Assembly (NCBI RefSeq): GCF_003148685.1
Contig: NZ_QGGR01000037.1
Span: forward strand, 1-64,000
Origin: Actinoplanes xinjiangensis
GTDB taxonomy: Bacteria; Actinomycetota; Actinomycetes; Mycobacteriales; Micromonosporaceae
Direction: 5' to 3'
Length of the DNA stretch: 64,000 bases
This document shows positions 37,233 to 45,657 of the stretch, piece by piece. A program made the position numbers and the translations under genes. The notes beneath the pieces were generated by a model. It worked only from the letters and a program-made list of their open reading frames with translations, was not told where the DNA came from and searched no databases. The number at the start of each line of letters is the position of its first letter. Positions within the stretch are counted from its first letter, which is position 1.

Positions 37233-37811
37233 GTGCCCAGGGTGAGTCAGGACCAGCTCGATGCTCGACGCCACGAGATCCTCAGCGCGTCCCGCACGTG
37301 CTTCGCGCGATTCGGATACAACGGCGCGACGGTCCACCGCCTCGAAGAGGCCACCGGCATGTCCCGCGGCGCGATTTTCCACCATTTCCGTGACAAGGAA
37401 CATCTGTTCCTCGCGGTCGCCGAGGACGACGCCGCCACCATGGCCGAGACCGTCGCCCGCAACGGCCTCGTCCAGGTGATGCGTGACCTGCTCGAACGCG
37501 CCGGCAACAGCGAGGGCGACACGGCCGGCTGGCTCGGCACCCAACTAGAGGTCGCACACCGGCGGCGCACCGATCCGGCCTTCGCCAAACGGTGGGCCCA
37601 GCGGTCCGCCGCGATCGCCGACGCCACCCGCGAACGCCTCCAGCGCCAGCGGGACGCCGGCGTGCTCCGCGACGACGTCCCGGTCGAGGTCCTCACCCAG
37701 TTCCTCGAGCTGGCGTACGACGGCCTCGTCCTCCACCTGGCCACCGGCCGGCCCGCCGGCGAGCTCGCCGCCGTCCTCGACGTCGTCGAGGACGCCGTCC
37801 GCCGCCACTGA
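37233..37811 (+). CDS. acnR: TetR-family regulator, probable AcnR
   Basis: 192 residues, GTG start. HTH domain: ARRHEILSASRTCFARFGYNGATVHRLEEATGMSRGAIFHHFRDKEHLFLAV; C-terminal helices with DPAFAKRWAQRSAAIADATRERLQRQ. The HTH closely resembles AcnR, the aconitase repressor found beside acn in corynebacteria and mycobacteria (family recollection). Here it lies 3.6 kb downstream of acnA and its promoter shares an 18-base motif with that of acnA, which supports the assignment. An SDR gene follows after two bases and may be co-expressed. Confidence 0.75.
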   Translation: MPRVSQDQLDARRHEILSASRTCFARFGYNGATVHRLEEATGMSRGAIFHHFRDKEHLFLAVAEDDAATMAETVARNGLVQVMRDLLERAGNSEGDTAGWLGTQLEVAHRRRTDPAFAKRWAQRSAAIADATRERLQRQRDAGVLRDDVPVEVLTQFLELAYDGLVLHLATGRPAGELAAVLDVVEDAVRRH

Positions 37812-37813
37812 CG

Positions 37814-38779
37814 ATGGCCCCGCCACCGCGCCGCCCGAGCCGACAACCGGCAACCGGAGCGCCGCAGGACCCGTCTTCCTCGCCCGAAGCGCCGCCACAA
37901 CCGGCCTCCCTTCCTGAGACGCCGCCCGAACCGGCCCCCACCCACGGAACGCCCGGCCCGACCTCTACCCACGGAGTGCCGCCCGAACCGGCCCCCACCC
38001 ACGGAACGCCGCCCGGACCGGCCTCCCTGACCGGGGCCCGGCGAGGGTCGGTGCTGGTCACCGGGGCGTCCCGGGGGCTCGGCGCGGAGATCGCGCGGCG
38101 GCTCGGCGCCGACGGGTGGCCGGTCGCGGTGAATTACCTCCCCGATCCCGAGGGCGCCGAACGCGTCGTCGCCGACATCCTCGCGGCCGGTGGCACGGCC
38201 GCCGCGTTCCGCGCCGACGTCACCGATGAGACCGCTGTAGCGAATCTCATACCGGCGGTGCGAGACGTCCTCGGGCCGGTCCGGGTGCTGATCCCCAACG
38301 CCACCGGACCTCAGCCGGTACGGGCGGCGCTCGACCTGACCTGGCAGGACCACCTCGACCAGCTGCTGTTCTTCGTCAAGAGCCCGACCCTGTTGATGCG
38401 CGCGGCCGTCCCCGACATGAGCCGGCTGGGCGGCGGCCGCATCATCCACGTCGGCTCCGACCTACCCGAACGAGCCGAGCCGGGAATGTCGGCCTACAGC
38501 GCCGCGAAGTCCGCCCAGCTCTCCCTGACCCGCACGTGGGCCCGCGAACTCGGCCCACTCGGCATCACCGTCAACCTGGTGGCGCCCGGCTGGATCCCGG
38601 TCGAACGGCACGCCGGCATCCCCGCCGACCAGATCGAGGGCTACCGGCGGGACGTACCGCTGGGCCGGATGGGCACCCCCGCCGAGGTCGCCGACGTGGT
38701 CGCGTTCCTGGCCTCGGACGGGTCCCGCTTCATCACCGGCGAACGGATCGCCGTGAACGGCGGCCACACCCTCACCTGA
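37814..38779 (+). CDS. Short-chain dehydrogenase/reductase with a repeat-rich N-terminus
   Basis: 321 residues if it starts at the ATG two bases after the TetR stop. The first ~79 residues are Pro/Thr-rich repeats (PPEPAPTHGTPPG type, about 33-base DNA repeats); the SDR core begins VLVTGASRGLGAEIARRLG, with NAT in place of NAG, a catalytic Ser in HVGSDLPE and YSAAK. A GTG at 38051 would give a 242-residue protein lacking the repeats, so the extension may be non-coding. The SDR resembles FabG-like 3-oxoacyl reductases; substrate unknown. Confidence 0.8.
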   Translation: MAPPPRRPSRQPATGAPQDPSSSPEAPPQPASLPETPPEPAPTHGTPGPTSTHGVPPEPAPTHGTPPGPASLTGARRGSVLVTGASRGLGAEIARRLGADGWPVAVNYLPDPEGAERVVADILAAGGTAAAFRADVTDETAVANLIPAVRDVLGPVRVLIPNATGPQPVRAALDLTWQDHLDQLLFFVKSPTLLMRAAVPDMSRLGGGRIIHVGSDLPERAEPGMSAYSAAKSAQLSLTRTWARELGPLGITVNLVAPGWIPVERHAGIPADQIEGYRRDVPLGRMGTPAEVADVVAFLASDGSRFITGERIAVNGGHTLT

Positions 38780-38848
38780 TCCACCAACCCACCGTGAGAG
38801 CCCGTACTCCTCGGGAGTACCTGCCTCCGCCGGCCGCCGACCCTTCCC

Positions 38849-39090
38849 GGCTGGTCCCCACCGCTGTCTCACGACCCTCGAAACAGCACTAAGAACCAGC
38901 CAGCCAGGACCGGCTGGCTGTCACCGCTCTCTCCGCGGACCTGAGACAGCGGTCAGGACCAGCCGAAAAGAACCGGCTGGCTGCCACCGCTCTCTCAGCG
39001 AGCCTGAGACAGCGGTCAGGACCAGCCGAAAAGAACCGGCTGGCTGTCACCGCTGTCTCAGCGAAGCTGAGACAGCGGTGGGGACCAGCC
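38849..39090. repeat. Array of four 53-base dyad-symmetric repeats at a 63-base period
   Basis: Copies at 38849-38901, 38912-38964, 38975-39027 and 39038-39090, spaced exactly 63 bases, each 53 bases long with outer arms GGCTGG/CCAGCC. Inner arms resemble ACCGCTGTCTCAGC and GCTGAGACAGCGGT; the first copy is the most decayed. Two of the three ten-base spacers contain GAAAAGAACC. The same element family forms the array at 2407-2647. As there, the array lies between convergent genes (38779 plus, 39108 minus). Confidence 0.9.
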
Positions 39091-39107
39091 GGGGGTGTGG
39101 GGTGGGG

Positions 39108-39473
39108 CTAGTGGGTGGGGGCGTGGTCGATGAAGCCGAGTACCTGGAAGATCCGGCCTTCGGCGTCGCGTTCGGCCACGTCGAAGCCCACCACCAGCGG
39201 CTCCTCTCCCGGCCGTCCCAGATGCCAGGTGAAACGGGCCTGGTCGTGGTGGGCGTCGACCGGGCCGCCTGAGCTGAACACCAGTCCCGCGAACTGCTGC
39301 TGCGCCGCACCGATCACCGCGTCCAGGGCGTCGCGCCCCTCGACTGCCGCGAGCGGGTCCACGTACCGCACCCCTTCGGCGAACGTCTCGCCGATCGCGG
39401 CCCGCCGGGCCACCGGGTCGGTCTCGTTCCAGATCGCGAGGTACCGCTCGATCACGCTGTCGAAGTCGCTCAT
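39108..39473 (-). CDS. SnoaL-like/NTF2-fold protein
   Basis: 121 residues: MSDFDSVIERYLAIWNETDP, then RRAAIGETFAEGVRYVDPLAAVEGRDALDAVIGAAQQQF and ARFTWHLGRPGEEPLVVGFDVAERDAEGRIFQVLGFID. A small cone-shaped NTF2-like protein, often polyketide-cyclase-like, ketosteroid-isomerase-like or of unknown catalytic role. Divergent from an MmyB-like regulator with a palindromic site between them, a recurrent pair in which the regulator probably controls this gene. Confidence 0.82.
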   Translation of the reverse strand: MSDFDSVIERYLAIWNETDPVARRAAIGETFAEGVRYVDPLAAVEGRDALDAVIGAAQQQFAGLVFSSGGPVDAHHDQARFTWHLGRPGEEPLVVGFDVAERDAEGRIFQVLGFIDHAPTH

Positions 39474-39542
39474 CCGTCTCGTCCTCTCATCGCCGGTCGG
39501 CTTGACGGGGACGAGCCTGCCCGCGGCGGGGTAGTGCGGTCG

Positions 39543-39559
39543 ATTACCCCGCGGGTAAT
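39543..39559. promoter_or_regulatory. Operator-like palindrome between the SnoaL-like gene and its regulator
   Basis: ATTACCC-CGC-GGGTAAT: perfect seven-base arms around CGC, 37 bases before the regulator start and 70 bases before the divergent SnoaL start. Position and symmetry fit the binding site of the MmyB-like regulator. Confidence 0.6.
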
Positions 39560-39595
39560 GGCGGAGCCGCGGGCCACTCCCTACGCTCGGCGGAC

Positions 39596-40375
39596 ATGAG
39601 CGACGTGGGCAGAATGCTGCGCGGCTGGCGGGACACCCGGCGGATGAGCCAGCTCGACCTCTCCAGCCGGTCCGGGGTGTCGACCCGGCATCTGTCGTTC
39701 GTGGAGACCGGCCGGTCCCGCCCGACCCGGCAGATGCTGCTGCGCCTGGCCGAGGAACTCGACGTGCCGTTGCGGGCCCGCAACGAGCTGCTGCTGGCCG
39801 GCGGGTTCGCACCGGCATACCCGCAGTCCGAACTGGACGGCCCGCCGCTGGCCGAGGTGCTGGCCGCACTGCGCAACGTGCTGGCCGGGCACTCGCCGCA
39901 TCCGGCGGTGCTGGTGGACCGGCACTGGACGATGGTCGACGCCAACGACGCGGTGGCCAGGTTCACCGCCGGATGTGCCCCGGAGCTGCTGACCCCACCG
40001 GTCAACGTCCTGCGCCTGGCGCTGCACCCGGCCGGCATGGCGCCGCGGATCGGCAACCTCGCCGAGTGGCGTACGCACATCCTGCACCGCCTCGACCGGC
40101 AGGCCGCGGCCACCGGCGACCCGGTGCTGCGGGAGATGTACGCCGAACTGGCCGGCTATCCCGGTGGCGAGGTCACCGGCCATCCCGATGGTCTGGTCGT
40201 CCCGCTGCGATTCGAGGACCTCGACTTCTTCAGCATCACCACCGTGCTCGGCACTCCGCGCGACGTGACCCTGTCCGAACTGGCCATCGAGGCGTTCCTG
40301 CCCGCCGATGCGGCCACGGCGGCGGCGCTGCGCCGTGAGGTGGCAGGATCGGGGCATGGACCTTGGGCTCGCTGA
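39596..40375 (+). CDS. XRE-family regulator, MmyB-like
   Basis: 259 residues. N-terminal helix-turn-helix (GRMLRGWRDTRRMSQLDLSSRSGVSTRHLSFVETGRSRP) and a C-terminal PAS-like ligand-binding domain (VLVDRHWTMVDANDAVARF, NVLRLALHPAGMAPRIGNLAEW, PLRFEDLDFFSITTVLGTPRDVTLSELAIEAFLPADAAT) as in MmyB/MLTR regulators. These often sit opposite an oxidoreductase or SnoaL-like gene they control; here that is the SnoaL-like gene. Confidence 0.88.
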   Translation: MSDVGRMLRGWRDTRRMSQLDLSSRSGVSTRHLSFVETGRSRPTRQMLLRLAEELDVPLRARNELLLAGGFAPAYPQSELDGPPLAEVLAALRNVLAGHSPHPAVLVDRHWTMVDANDAVARFTAGCAPELLTPPVNVLRLALHPAGMAPRIGNLAEWRTHILHRLDRQAAATGDPVLREMYAELAGYPGGEVTGHPDGLVVPLRFEDLDFFSITTVLGTPRDVTLSELAIEAFLPADAATAAALRREVAGSGHGPWAR

Positions 40376-41117
40376 TCGTGTCTACATCCTCACCGGGGCT
40401 TCCCGTGGCCTCGGGTTCGCCACCGCGCAGGCACTTGTCGGCGACGGCGCGAAGGTGGTCGTCTCCTCGCGTGACACCGACCGGGTCACCGAGGCGGTCA
40501 CCGCGCTGGGCGGTCCGGATCACGCTCTCGGGGTGACCGCCGACCTGTCCGACCCGAGCACCCCGCGGGAGTTGGTGCACGCCGCGCAGGAGCGGTTCGG
40601 GCGGCTCGACGGCGCCCTGATCTCGGTGGGCGGCCCCACCCCGGGCACCGCGGCGAGCATGAGCGACGACCAGTGGACGAGCGCGTTCGAGACGGTCTTC
40701 CTGGGCTCGGTGCGCGCGGCCCGTACGTTCGCGTCGGCGCTTCCCGAGGGCGGCGCGATCGGCCTGGTGCTGTCCACGTCGGTGAAGACGCCGCTCGCCG
40801 GACTCGGTCTCTCCAACGGATTCCGCCCCGGCCTGGCGATGGTGTCGAAGGACATGGCCGACGAGTTCGGCCCGCGCGGCATCCGGGTCGTCAGCGTGCT
40901 GCCCGGCCGGTTCATGACCGACCGCAGCCGGGAACTCTTCGAGTCGGCCGCCGACCCGATCGCCGCCGCGGAAACGGTCGCGTCCGGCATCCCGCTGCGC
41001 CGTATCGGGGAGCCGACCGAGTTCGGTCGCGCCGCCGCGTTCCTGCTCTCCCCGGCCGCAAGCTACATCACCGGCGTAGCCGTCGCCGTCGACGGCGGCG
41101 CCCTCCGCGCCCTGTGA
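40356..41117 (+). CDS. SDR-family protein lacking the catalytic tyrosine
   Basis: 253 residues from an ATG preceded by AGGATCGGGG; overlaps the regulator end by 20 bases. NAD(P)-binding TGASRGLGFATAQALVGDG and ISVGGP replace typical motifs. The region where YxxxK is expected reads LSTSVKTPLAGLGLSNGFRPGLAMVSKDMA: Asn and Arg occur at the Tyr/Lys positions (LSNGFR), as in a known divergent SDR subgroup. Either a different proton donor or a non-catalytic role is possible. Confidence 0.85.
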   Translation: MDLGLADRVYILTGASRGLGFATAQALVGDGAKVVVSSRDTDRVTEAVTALGGPDHALGVTADLSDPSTPRELVHAAQERFGRLDGALISVGGPTPGTAASMSDDQWTSAFETVFLGSVRAARTFASALPEGGAIGLVLSTSVKTPLAGLGLSNGFRPGLAMVSKDMADEFGPRGIRVVSVLPGRFMTDRSRELFESAADPIAAAETVASGIPLRRIGEPTEFGRAAAFLLSPAASYITGVAVAVDGGALRAL

Positions 41118-42022
41118 CCAGCCCGTCGTCCGCCGCCGGCCCCACCCGCGGCCCAGTCGGCGGGCTCACCGGAACCAACGGCCCGACGGCAGCGGATCGC
41201 CCCACCCTCAGCGGGCGGACGGCAGCTGCCCGCCGCACCACTGACGGGCCGGCGGCAACCGGCCGCACCACCACCGGTAGATCAACGGCGACCGACCGCC
41301 CTGCCGGCAGATCAACGGCGACCGACCGCCCTGCCGCCAGGTCGACGTCGGTCGATCGCGACACCGCTTCGCCGGGCGTCCGGCGGCCGAGCGCCGACGA
41401 GGTGGCGGCGGCCGCTGACCGGACGATTCCCGATGTGGCCGGGCCGGGTCTGCTGGTTCTGTTCTCCGGGATCAATCCGAGCCTGTACTCGGCGGCGACC
41501 GGTCACCATTTCGCCCGTCCGGGAAATCGCTTCTGGCCGGCACTGCACGGTGCCGGTTTCACCGGCCGGCTGCTCCACCCGTCCGAGCAGCACCTCCTGC
41601 CGGCACTCGGGCTCGGCATCACCAACGTGGTGTCCCGGGCGACGGCCCGCGCCGACGAACTGTCCCCCGAGGAGTTCGTCGAGGGCGGCGCTCAACTGGC
41701 CGCCCGAGTGGCCCGGTTGCGCCCCCGATATCTGGCGGTGCTCGGCGTGACCGCCTACCGCGCCGCATTCAAGCGACCGAAGGCCAGGCTCGGCCCGCAG
41801 GACGAGACGATCTCCGGCGTGCCGGTCTGGGTACTGCCCAACCCCAGCGGCCTGAACGCCCACTTCCAGCTACCGGCCCTGATCACCGAGTTCGCCGCGC
41901 TCAGAGCCGTCGTTCTCAGGACGGACGCCTCCACGACCACACCACCGCACGACCGACCCGGCACTCCCACCGCGGCGCCGCACGACCGACCCGCCACCCG
42001 CACCGCGCCGCCACACGACTAA
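41114..42022 (+). CDS. mug: G/U mismatch-specific DNA glycosylase with a low-complexity N-terminus
   Basis: 302 residues if translation starts at the GTG overlapping the upstream stop (GTGA). The first ~90 residues are Thr/Arg/Ala-rich and partly duplicated (RSTATDRPAG repeated, from a 30-base DNA repeat near 41278); the Mug domain starts near VRRPSADEVAAAADR, with active-site FSGINPSLYSAATGHHFARPGNRFW and the NPSGLNAHF loop. A later start would give a family-typical ~200 residues. Excises uracil or alkylated cytosine from mismatches. Confidence 0.87.
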   Translation: MTSPSSAAGPTRGPVGGLTGTNGPTAADRPTLSGRTAAARRTTDGPAATGRTTTGRSTATDRPAGRSTATDRPAARSTSVDRDTASPGVRRPSADEVAAAADRTIPDVAGPGLLVLFSGINPSLYSAATGHHFARPGNRFWPALHGAGFTGRLLHPSEQHLLPALGLGITNVVSRATARADELSPEEFVEGGAQLAARVARLRPRYLAVLGVTAYRAAFKRPKARLGPQDETISGVPVWVLPNPSGLNAHFQLPALITEFAALRAVVLRTDASTTTPPHDRPGTPTAAPHDRPATRTAPPHD

Positions 42023-42080
42023 CCCGCCCGCCTTACCGCGCCGCCGAGTATCGCCCTGCCGCACGACCGCGGGAGGCCGG

Positions 42081-42296
42081 CTAGGGTCGGGTGCGGTCGT
42101 CGCCTGGTCGGGGTGGCAGGACCCGCTGCTCGTGCACCTCGGTCTCGCGCCGGAAACGATCAGCCGACGGGTGCCAGGCCTCGTCGATCGGGCCCATCAG
42201 TCCGCCGCCGATCCCCCTGCGCCGCGCCCATCCGGCGAACCGCATCAGCAGCAGGCAGATCACCGCGAGCACCGCGAAGGTCAGTAGGTAGGCCAT
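42081..42296 (-). CDS. Small single-helix membrane protein co-transcribed with an ABC exporter
   Basis: 71 residues: MAYLLTFAVLAVICLLLMRF makes one transmembrane helix, followed by GWARRRGIGGGLMGPIDEAWHPSADRFRRETEVHEQRVLPPRPG. The ATG shares one base with the exporter stop. Similar short proteins with a GLMGPIDEAWHP tail accompany other actinobacterial genes, function unknown. It could be an accessory subunit of the exporter. Confidence 0.75.
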   Translation of the reverse strand: MAYLLTFAVLAVICLLLMRFAGWARRRGIGGGLMGPIDEAWHPSADRFRRETEVHEQRVLPPRPGDDRTRP

Positions 42297-44164
42297 CAGA
42301 TCACCGCCTCTGTGAACTGGGTGCGATACAGCGAAGCATAGAGGCCACCGGCCGCGACCAGGTCGTCGTGCCGGCCGCGCTCGACGATCCGGCCCTTCTC
42401 CAGGACCAGGATCTGGTCGGCCTCCCGGATCGTGGAGAGCCGGTGCGCGATGACCAGCGCGGTGCGCCCGCGCAGCGCCGTGGCCAGGGCCCGCTGCACG
42501 GCCGCCTCGGACTCGCTGTCCAGGTGGGCGGTGGCCTCGTCGAGGATCACGATCGACGGCTGTTTGAGGAGCAGCCGGGCGATGGCGAGGCGCTGTTTCT
42601 CGCCGCCGGAGAACCGGTAGCCACGCTCCCCCACCACGGTGTCGAGCCCGTCGGGCAGCGCCCTCACCAGGGCGGCGATGCGTGCCCCGGTGAGGGCCTC
42701 CCACATCTGCTCCTCGGTTGCGCCCGGCCGTGCATACCGAAGATTCTCGGCGATCGTCTCGTGGAAGAGATGGGAGTCCTGCGTGACCACACCGACCGTG
42801 TCGCGCAGCGACTCCAGGGTGGCGTCGCGGACGTCGACCCCGCCGATCAGCACCGCCCCGCCGGTCACGTCGTAGACCCGGGACACCAGCATCGACGTGG
42901 TCGACTTGCCGGCGCCGGACGGGCCGACGAGCGCCACCATCTGCCCCGGTTCGACGGTGAAGTCGAGGCCGGTGAGCACCTCCTCCTGCTCGGTCCGGTC
43001 GAGGGTGCTGACGTCCTCGAGCGACGCGAGCGACACCTGGTCGGCGCTCGGGTAGCGGAAGCGCACGTCGCGGAACTCGATCCGCCCGGAGCCGGCCGGG
43101 ACCGCCACCGCGCCGGGTTTCTCGGCGATGCCGGGCTCCAGGGAGAGCACCTCGAAGACCCGGTCGAAGGAGACCAGCGCGCTCATCACGTCGACCCGCA
43201 CGTTGCTGAGGGCGGTGAGCGGACCGTACAGCCGGGTCAGCAGCAGGGCCAGAGTGACGACGGTGCCGGCCGAGACGTTGCCGTGGACCGCCAGCCAGCC
43301 GCCCAGACCGTACGTCAAGGCCTGCGCGAGTGAGGCGACCAGCAGCATCGCGACGAAGAAGGTCCGGGAGTACATCGCCTGCTGGACGCCGATGTCCCGG
43401 ACGCGGGAGGCGCGCTCGCCGAACCGCGACGCCTCGGTCTCCGGCCGGCCGAAGAGCTTGACCAGCAGGGCGCCGGAGACGTTGAACCGCTCGGTCATCG
43501 TCGCGTTCATCTTGGCGTCCAGGTCGTACGACTCGCGGGTGATCTCGGCGAGCCGTTTCCCGACCCGGCGGGCGGGCACGATGAACACCGGCAGGAGCAC
43601 CAGCGACAGCGCGGTGATCTGCCAGGACAGGGTGAACATCACGGCGGCGGTGAGCGCCAGCTGGATGACGTTGCTGACCACCCCGGAGAGCGTCGACGTG
43701 AACGCCCGCTGAGCGCCGACGACGTCGTTGTTGAGCCGGCTGACCAGGGCGCCGGTCTGGGTGCGCGCGAAGAACTGGAGCGGCATCCGCTGCACGTGGT
43801 CGAACACCCGGGTCCGCAGGTCGAGGATGATCCCCTCGCCGATGCGCGCCGAATACCACCTCTGGGCGAGCGACAGCAGGGCGTCGGCGACGGCCAGTGC
43901 GGCGATCACCAGGGCGAGCCGGACGACCGCACCGGCGGCGCCGTCACCACCGGCGGTGATCGCGTTGATCACGTGCCCGGCGAGCAGCGGGGTGGCGACC
44001 CCGATACCGGCGGCCAGCACGACGGTGAACAGGAAGACCGAAATGTCCCGCCGGTACGGCACGGCGAACCGCACGATCCGCCGGGCGGTGCCTCTGCGCA
44101 CCTCGTGCCGGCTGACCCGATCCGCGTTCTGGATCGAGCGCAGCACGCTCCAACTCGTGGACAT
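42296..44164 (-). CDS. ABC exporter, fused membrane and ATPase domains
   Basis: 622 residues, perfect GGGAGGTGAC before the ATG. Six-helix exporter domain (residues ~30-330), then ATPase with Walker A GPSGAGKST (about residue 413), signature SGGEKQRLAIARLLLK, and Walker B IVILDEATAHLD. A half-transporter that should homodimerise or pair with another half; the substrate is probably a lipid or drug. A 71-residue membrane protein gene follows. Confidence 0.93.
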   Translation of the reverse strand: MSTSWSVLRSIQNADRVSRHEVRRGTARRIVRFAVPYRRDISVFLFTVVLAAGIGVATPLLAGHVINAITAGGDGAAGAVVRLALVIAALAVADALLSLAQRWYSARIGEGIILDLRTRVFDHVQRMPLQFFARTQTGALVSRLNNDVVGAQRAFTSTLSGVVSNVIQLALTAAVMFTLSWQITALSLVLLPVFIVPARRVGKRLAEITRESYDLDAKMNATMTERFNVSGALLVKLFGRPETEASRFGERASRVRDIGVQQAMYSRTFFVAMLLVASLAQALTYGLGGWLAVHGNVSAGTVVTLALLLTRLYGPLTALSNVRVDVMSALVSFDRVFEVLSLEPGIAEKPGAVAVPAGSGRIEFRDVRFRYPSADQVSLASLEDVSTLDRTEQEEVLTGLDFTVEPGQMVALVGPSGAGKSTTSMLVSRVYDVTGGAVLIGGVDVRDATLESLRDTVGVVTQDSHLFHETIAENLRYARPGATEEQMWEALTGARIAALVRALPDGLDTVVGERGYRFSGGEKQRLAIARLLLKQPSIVILDEATAHLDSESEAAVQRALATALRGRTALVIAHRLSTIREADQILVLEKGRIVERGRHDDLVAAGGLYASLYRTQFTEAVI

Positions 44165-44236
44165 GTCACCTCCCGGGCGTCGTTCGACGGGCAGCACACA
44201 GTCTGCCTCGTGGGTACGACAATCCCGGGAGGTGCT

Positions 44237-45028
44237 CTACTCCCCGGAGCCCAGCAGTTCGCTGAGACGCCGCGTCTGGGCCTCACGTTCGGCCCGGTCC
44301 TGTTCCGCGTACGACCGCAGGGGCGCACCCGCCAGCAGGGCCTTGATCTCCGCGACCGCTCCCCGGTCCGCTGCCAGCACCGCAGCGGCCAGGTCGGACA
44401 CCGTGGCGTCCAGGTCGGCACGGGCGACGACAGTCGTCGCCAGGCCGATCCGGTCCGCCTCGTCGGCCGTGATCCGCCGGCCGGTGACGCAGATCTCCAG
44501 TGCCCGGGAGGGTCCGACCAGCTCGGTGAGCCGCTTCGTACCGCCCAGATCGGGCACCAGGCCGAGGGTGACCTCGGCCATGGAGAACCGCGCGTCGTCG
44601 GCGAGGACACGCATGTCGCAGTTGAGCGCCAGCTGGAAGCCCGCGCCGATCGCGTGTCCTTGAACTGCTGCAATCGTCACAATGGACGGACTGCGCAACC
44701 AGGTGAACGCGGTCTGGAACCCGGCAATCCGATCGGCGCACTCGGTCGCGGACAACTGCGCCAGCCGGGACAGTGAAGAATCGCCGTCGCCCCGGGCCAC
44801 CGACAGATCCAGGCCCGCGGAAAACGCGCGTCCCTCGGCTCGGACAATGACGACCCGGACGTCACCCGGCAATTTCCGGGAAATGTTGCCGAGCTCCGTC
44901 CACATCGCCGGAGTCTGAGCATTGAGAACGTCGGGCCGGCACAACGTCACCGTCGCGACCGGCCCGTCCTGTTCGTAACGAACGCCTACCTCGTCGGTGG
45001 TGGCGGGCCCGGCGTTCCCGGCCGTCAC
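44237..45028 (-). CDS. Enoyl-CoA hydratase/isomerase family protein
   Basis: 263 residues, GTG start overlapping the stop of the small HTH gene. Crotonase fold: VATVTLCRPDVLNAQTPAMW, AEGRAFSAGLDLSVARGD (oxyanion hole), AAVQGHAIGAGFQLALNCDMRVLADDARFSMAEVTLGLVPDLGGTKRL with one acidic catalytic position (Glu in AEV) and Asp further on. Probably a fatty-acid or side-chain degradation hydratase, not assignable more exactly. Confidence 0.9.
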   Translation of the reverse strand: MTAGNAGPATTDEVGVRYEQDGPVATVTLCRPDVLNAQTPAMWTELGNISRKLPGDVRVVIVRAEGRAFSAGLDLSVARGDGDSSLSRLAQLSATECADRIAGFQTAFTWLRSPSIVTIAAVQGHAIGAGFQLALNCDMRVLADDARFSMAEVTLGLVPDLGGTKRLTELVGPSRALEICVTGRRITADEADRIGLATTVVARADLDATVSDLAAAVLAADRGAVAEIKALLAGAPLRSYAEQDRAEREAQTRRLSELLGSGE

Positions 45029-45252
45029 GCCTTCTTACGGCGGCGGGCGCCACCACGCTGGCGCAACTGCACGCCGGACTCGGTGAGTACGCGGTGGACG
45101 AATCCGTAGGAACGGCCGGTGGACGCGGCCAGCGCGCGGATGCTCTCGCCGCCGGTGTAACGCTTCACCAGGTCCTTGGCGAGCGACTGCCGCTCGCTAC
45201 CGACGATTCGACGACCCTTCTCAGTACTGGTAGCTGTGCCAGTGGCTGCCAT
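45025..45252 (-). CDS. Small helix-turn-helix protein
   Basis: 75 residues: GSERQSLAKDLVKRYTGGESIRALAASTGRSYGFVHRVLTESGVQLRQRGGARRRKKA, a compact HTH (resembling a resolvase or sigma-like HTH) with a basic tail, typical of a conserved actinobacterial family. Likely binds DNA. It overlaps the enoyl-CoA hydratase gene by four bases and has a 405-base upstream gap, suggesting complex control. Confidence 0.82.
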   Translation of the reverse strand: MAATGTATSTEKGRRIVGSERQSLAKDLVKRYTGGESIRALAASTGRSYGFVHRVLTESGVQLRQRGGARRRKKA

Positions 45253-45657
45253 CTTGAATCCTCACGTCGCAGACAGTGCGGTCAGATACGGTCCCACCTA
45301 TTACACCGTCTCGGACGATCATGCGCCAGGCATCTAGCCCCCGTGAACGTGCCCATTTATTACTGTCAGGAACTTGACGGTTACCACGGGCATCAATGTC
45401 AGACAGTTTGCCGGTCGACTCTCGGTGCCCATTTCCACTCCGAGGGGCGGTCCCCCAAGACCATCGATCACCTGCGGAAACACTGGATCGAGGGGATCGC
45501 CTCGATCGCTCCGGAGAGTGCTGTGATCGCTCCATGGCGTGACACTCGACCTTGGTACGGACCGCCCGGCGCCTGCCCGACGTGTTCGGAAACGCCCGAA
45601 CATCGCACTGTCTGTGTGGGCACCAGTTGACAACTGACGATCGGCGACCGTCGGACC
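45253..45657. other. Intergenic gap upstream of the small HTH gene
   Basis: 405 bases, slightly lower GC than neighbours. No convincing gene on either strand. A hairpin with seven-base arms (ATCGAGG at 45487-45493, CCTCGAT at 45500-45506) is visible. The promoter of the HTH gene is expected here. Confidence 0.6.

Noticed and set aside
37592-37813. Extension of the SDR frame upstream into the TetR gene
   Set aside because: It would overlap the C-terminal half of the TetR gene; ATG 37814 or GTG 38051 are better starts.
45094-45630. Plus-strand frame of 178 codons across the small HTH gene and its upstream gap
   Set aside because: Overlaps a convincing HTH gene in antisense and has no family resemblance or ribosome site.
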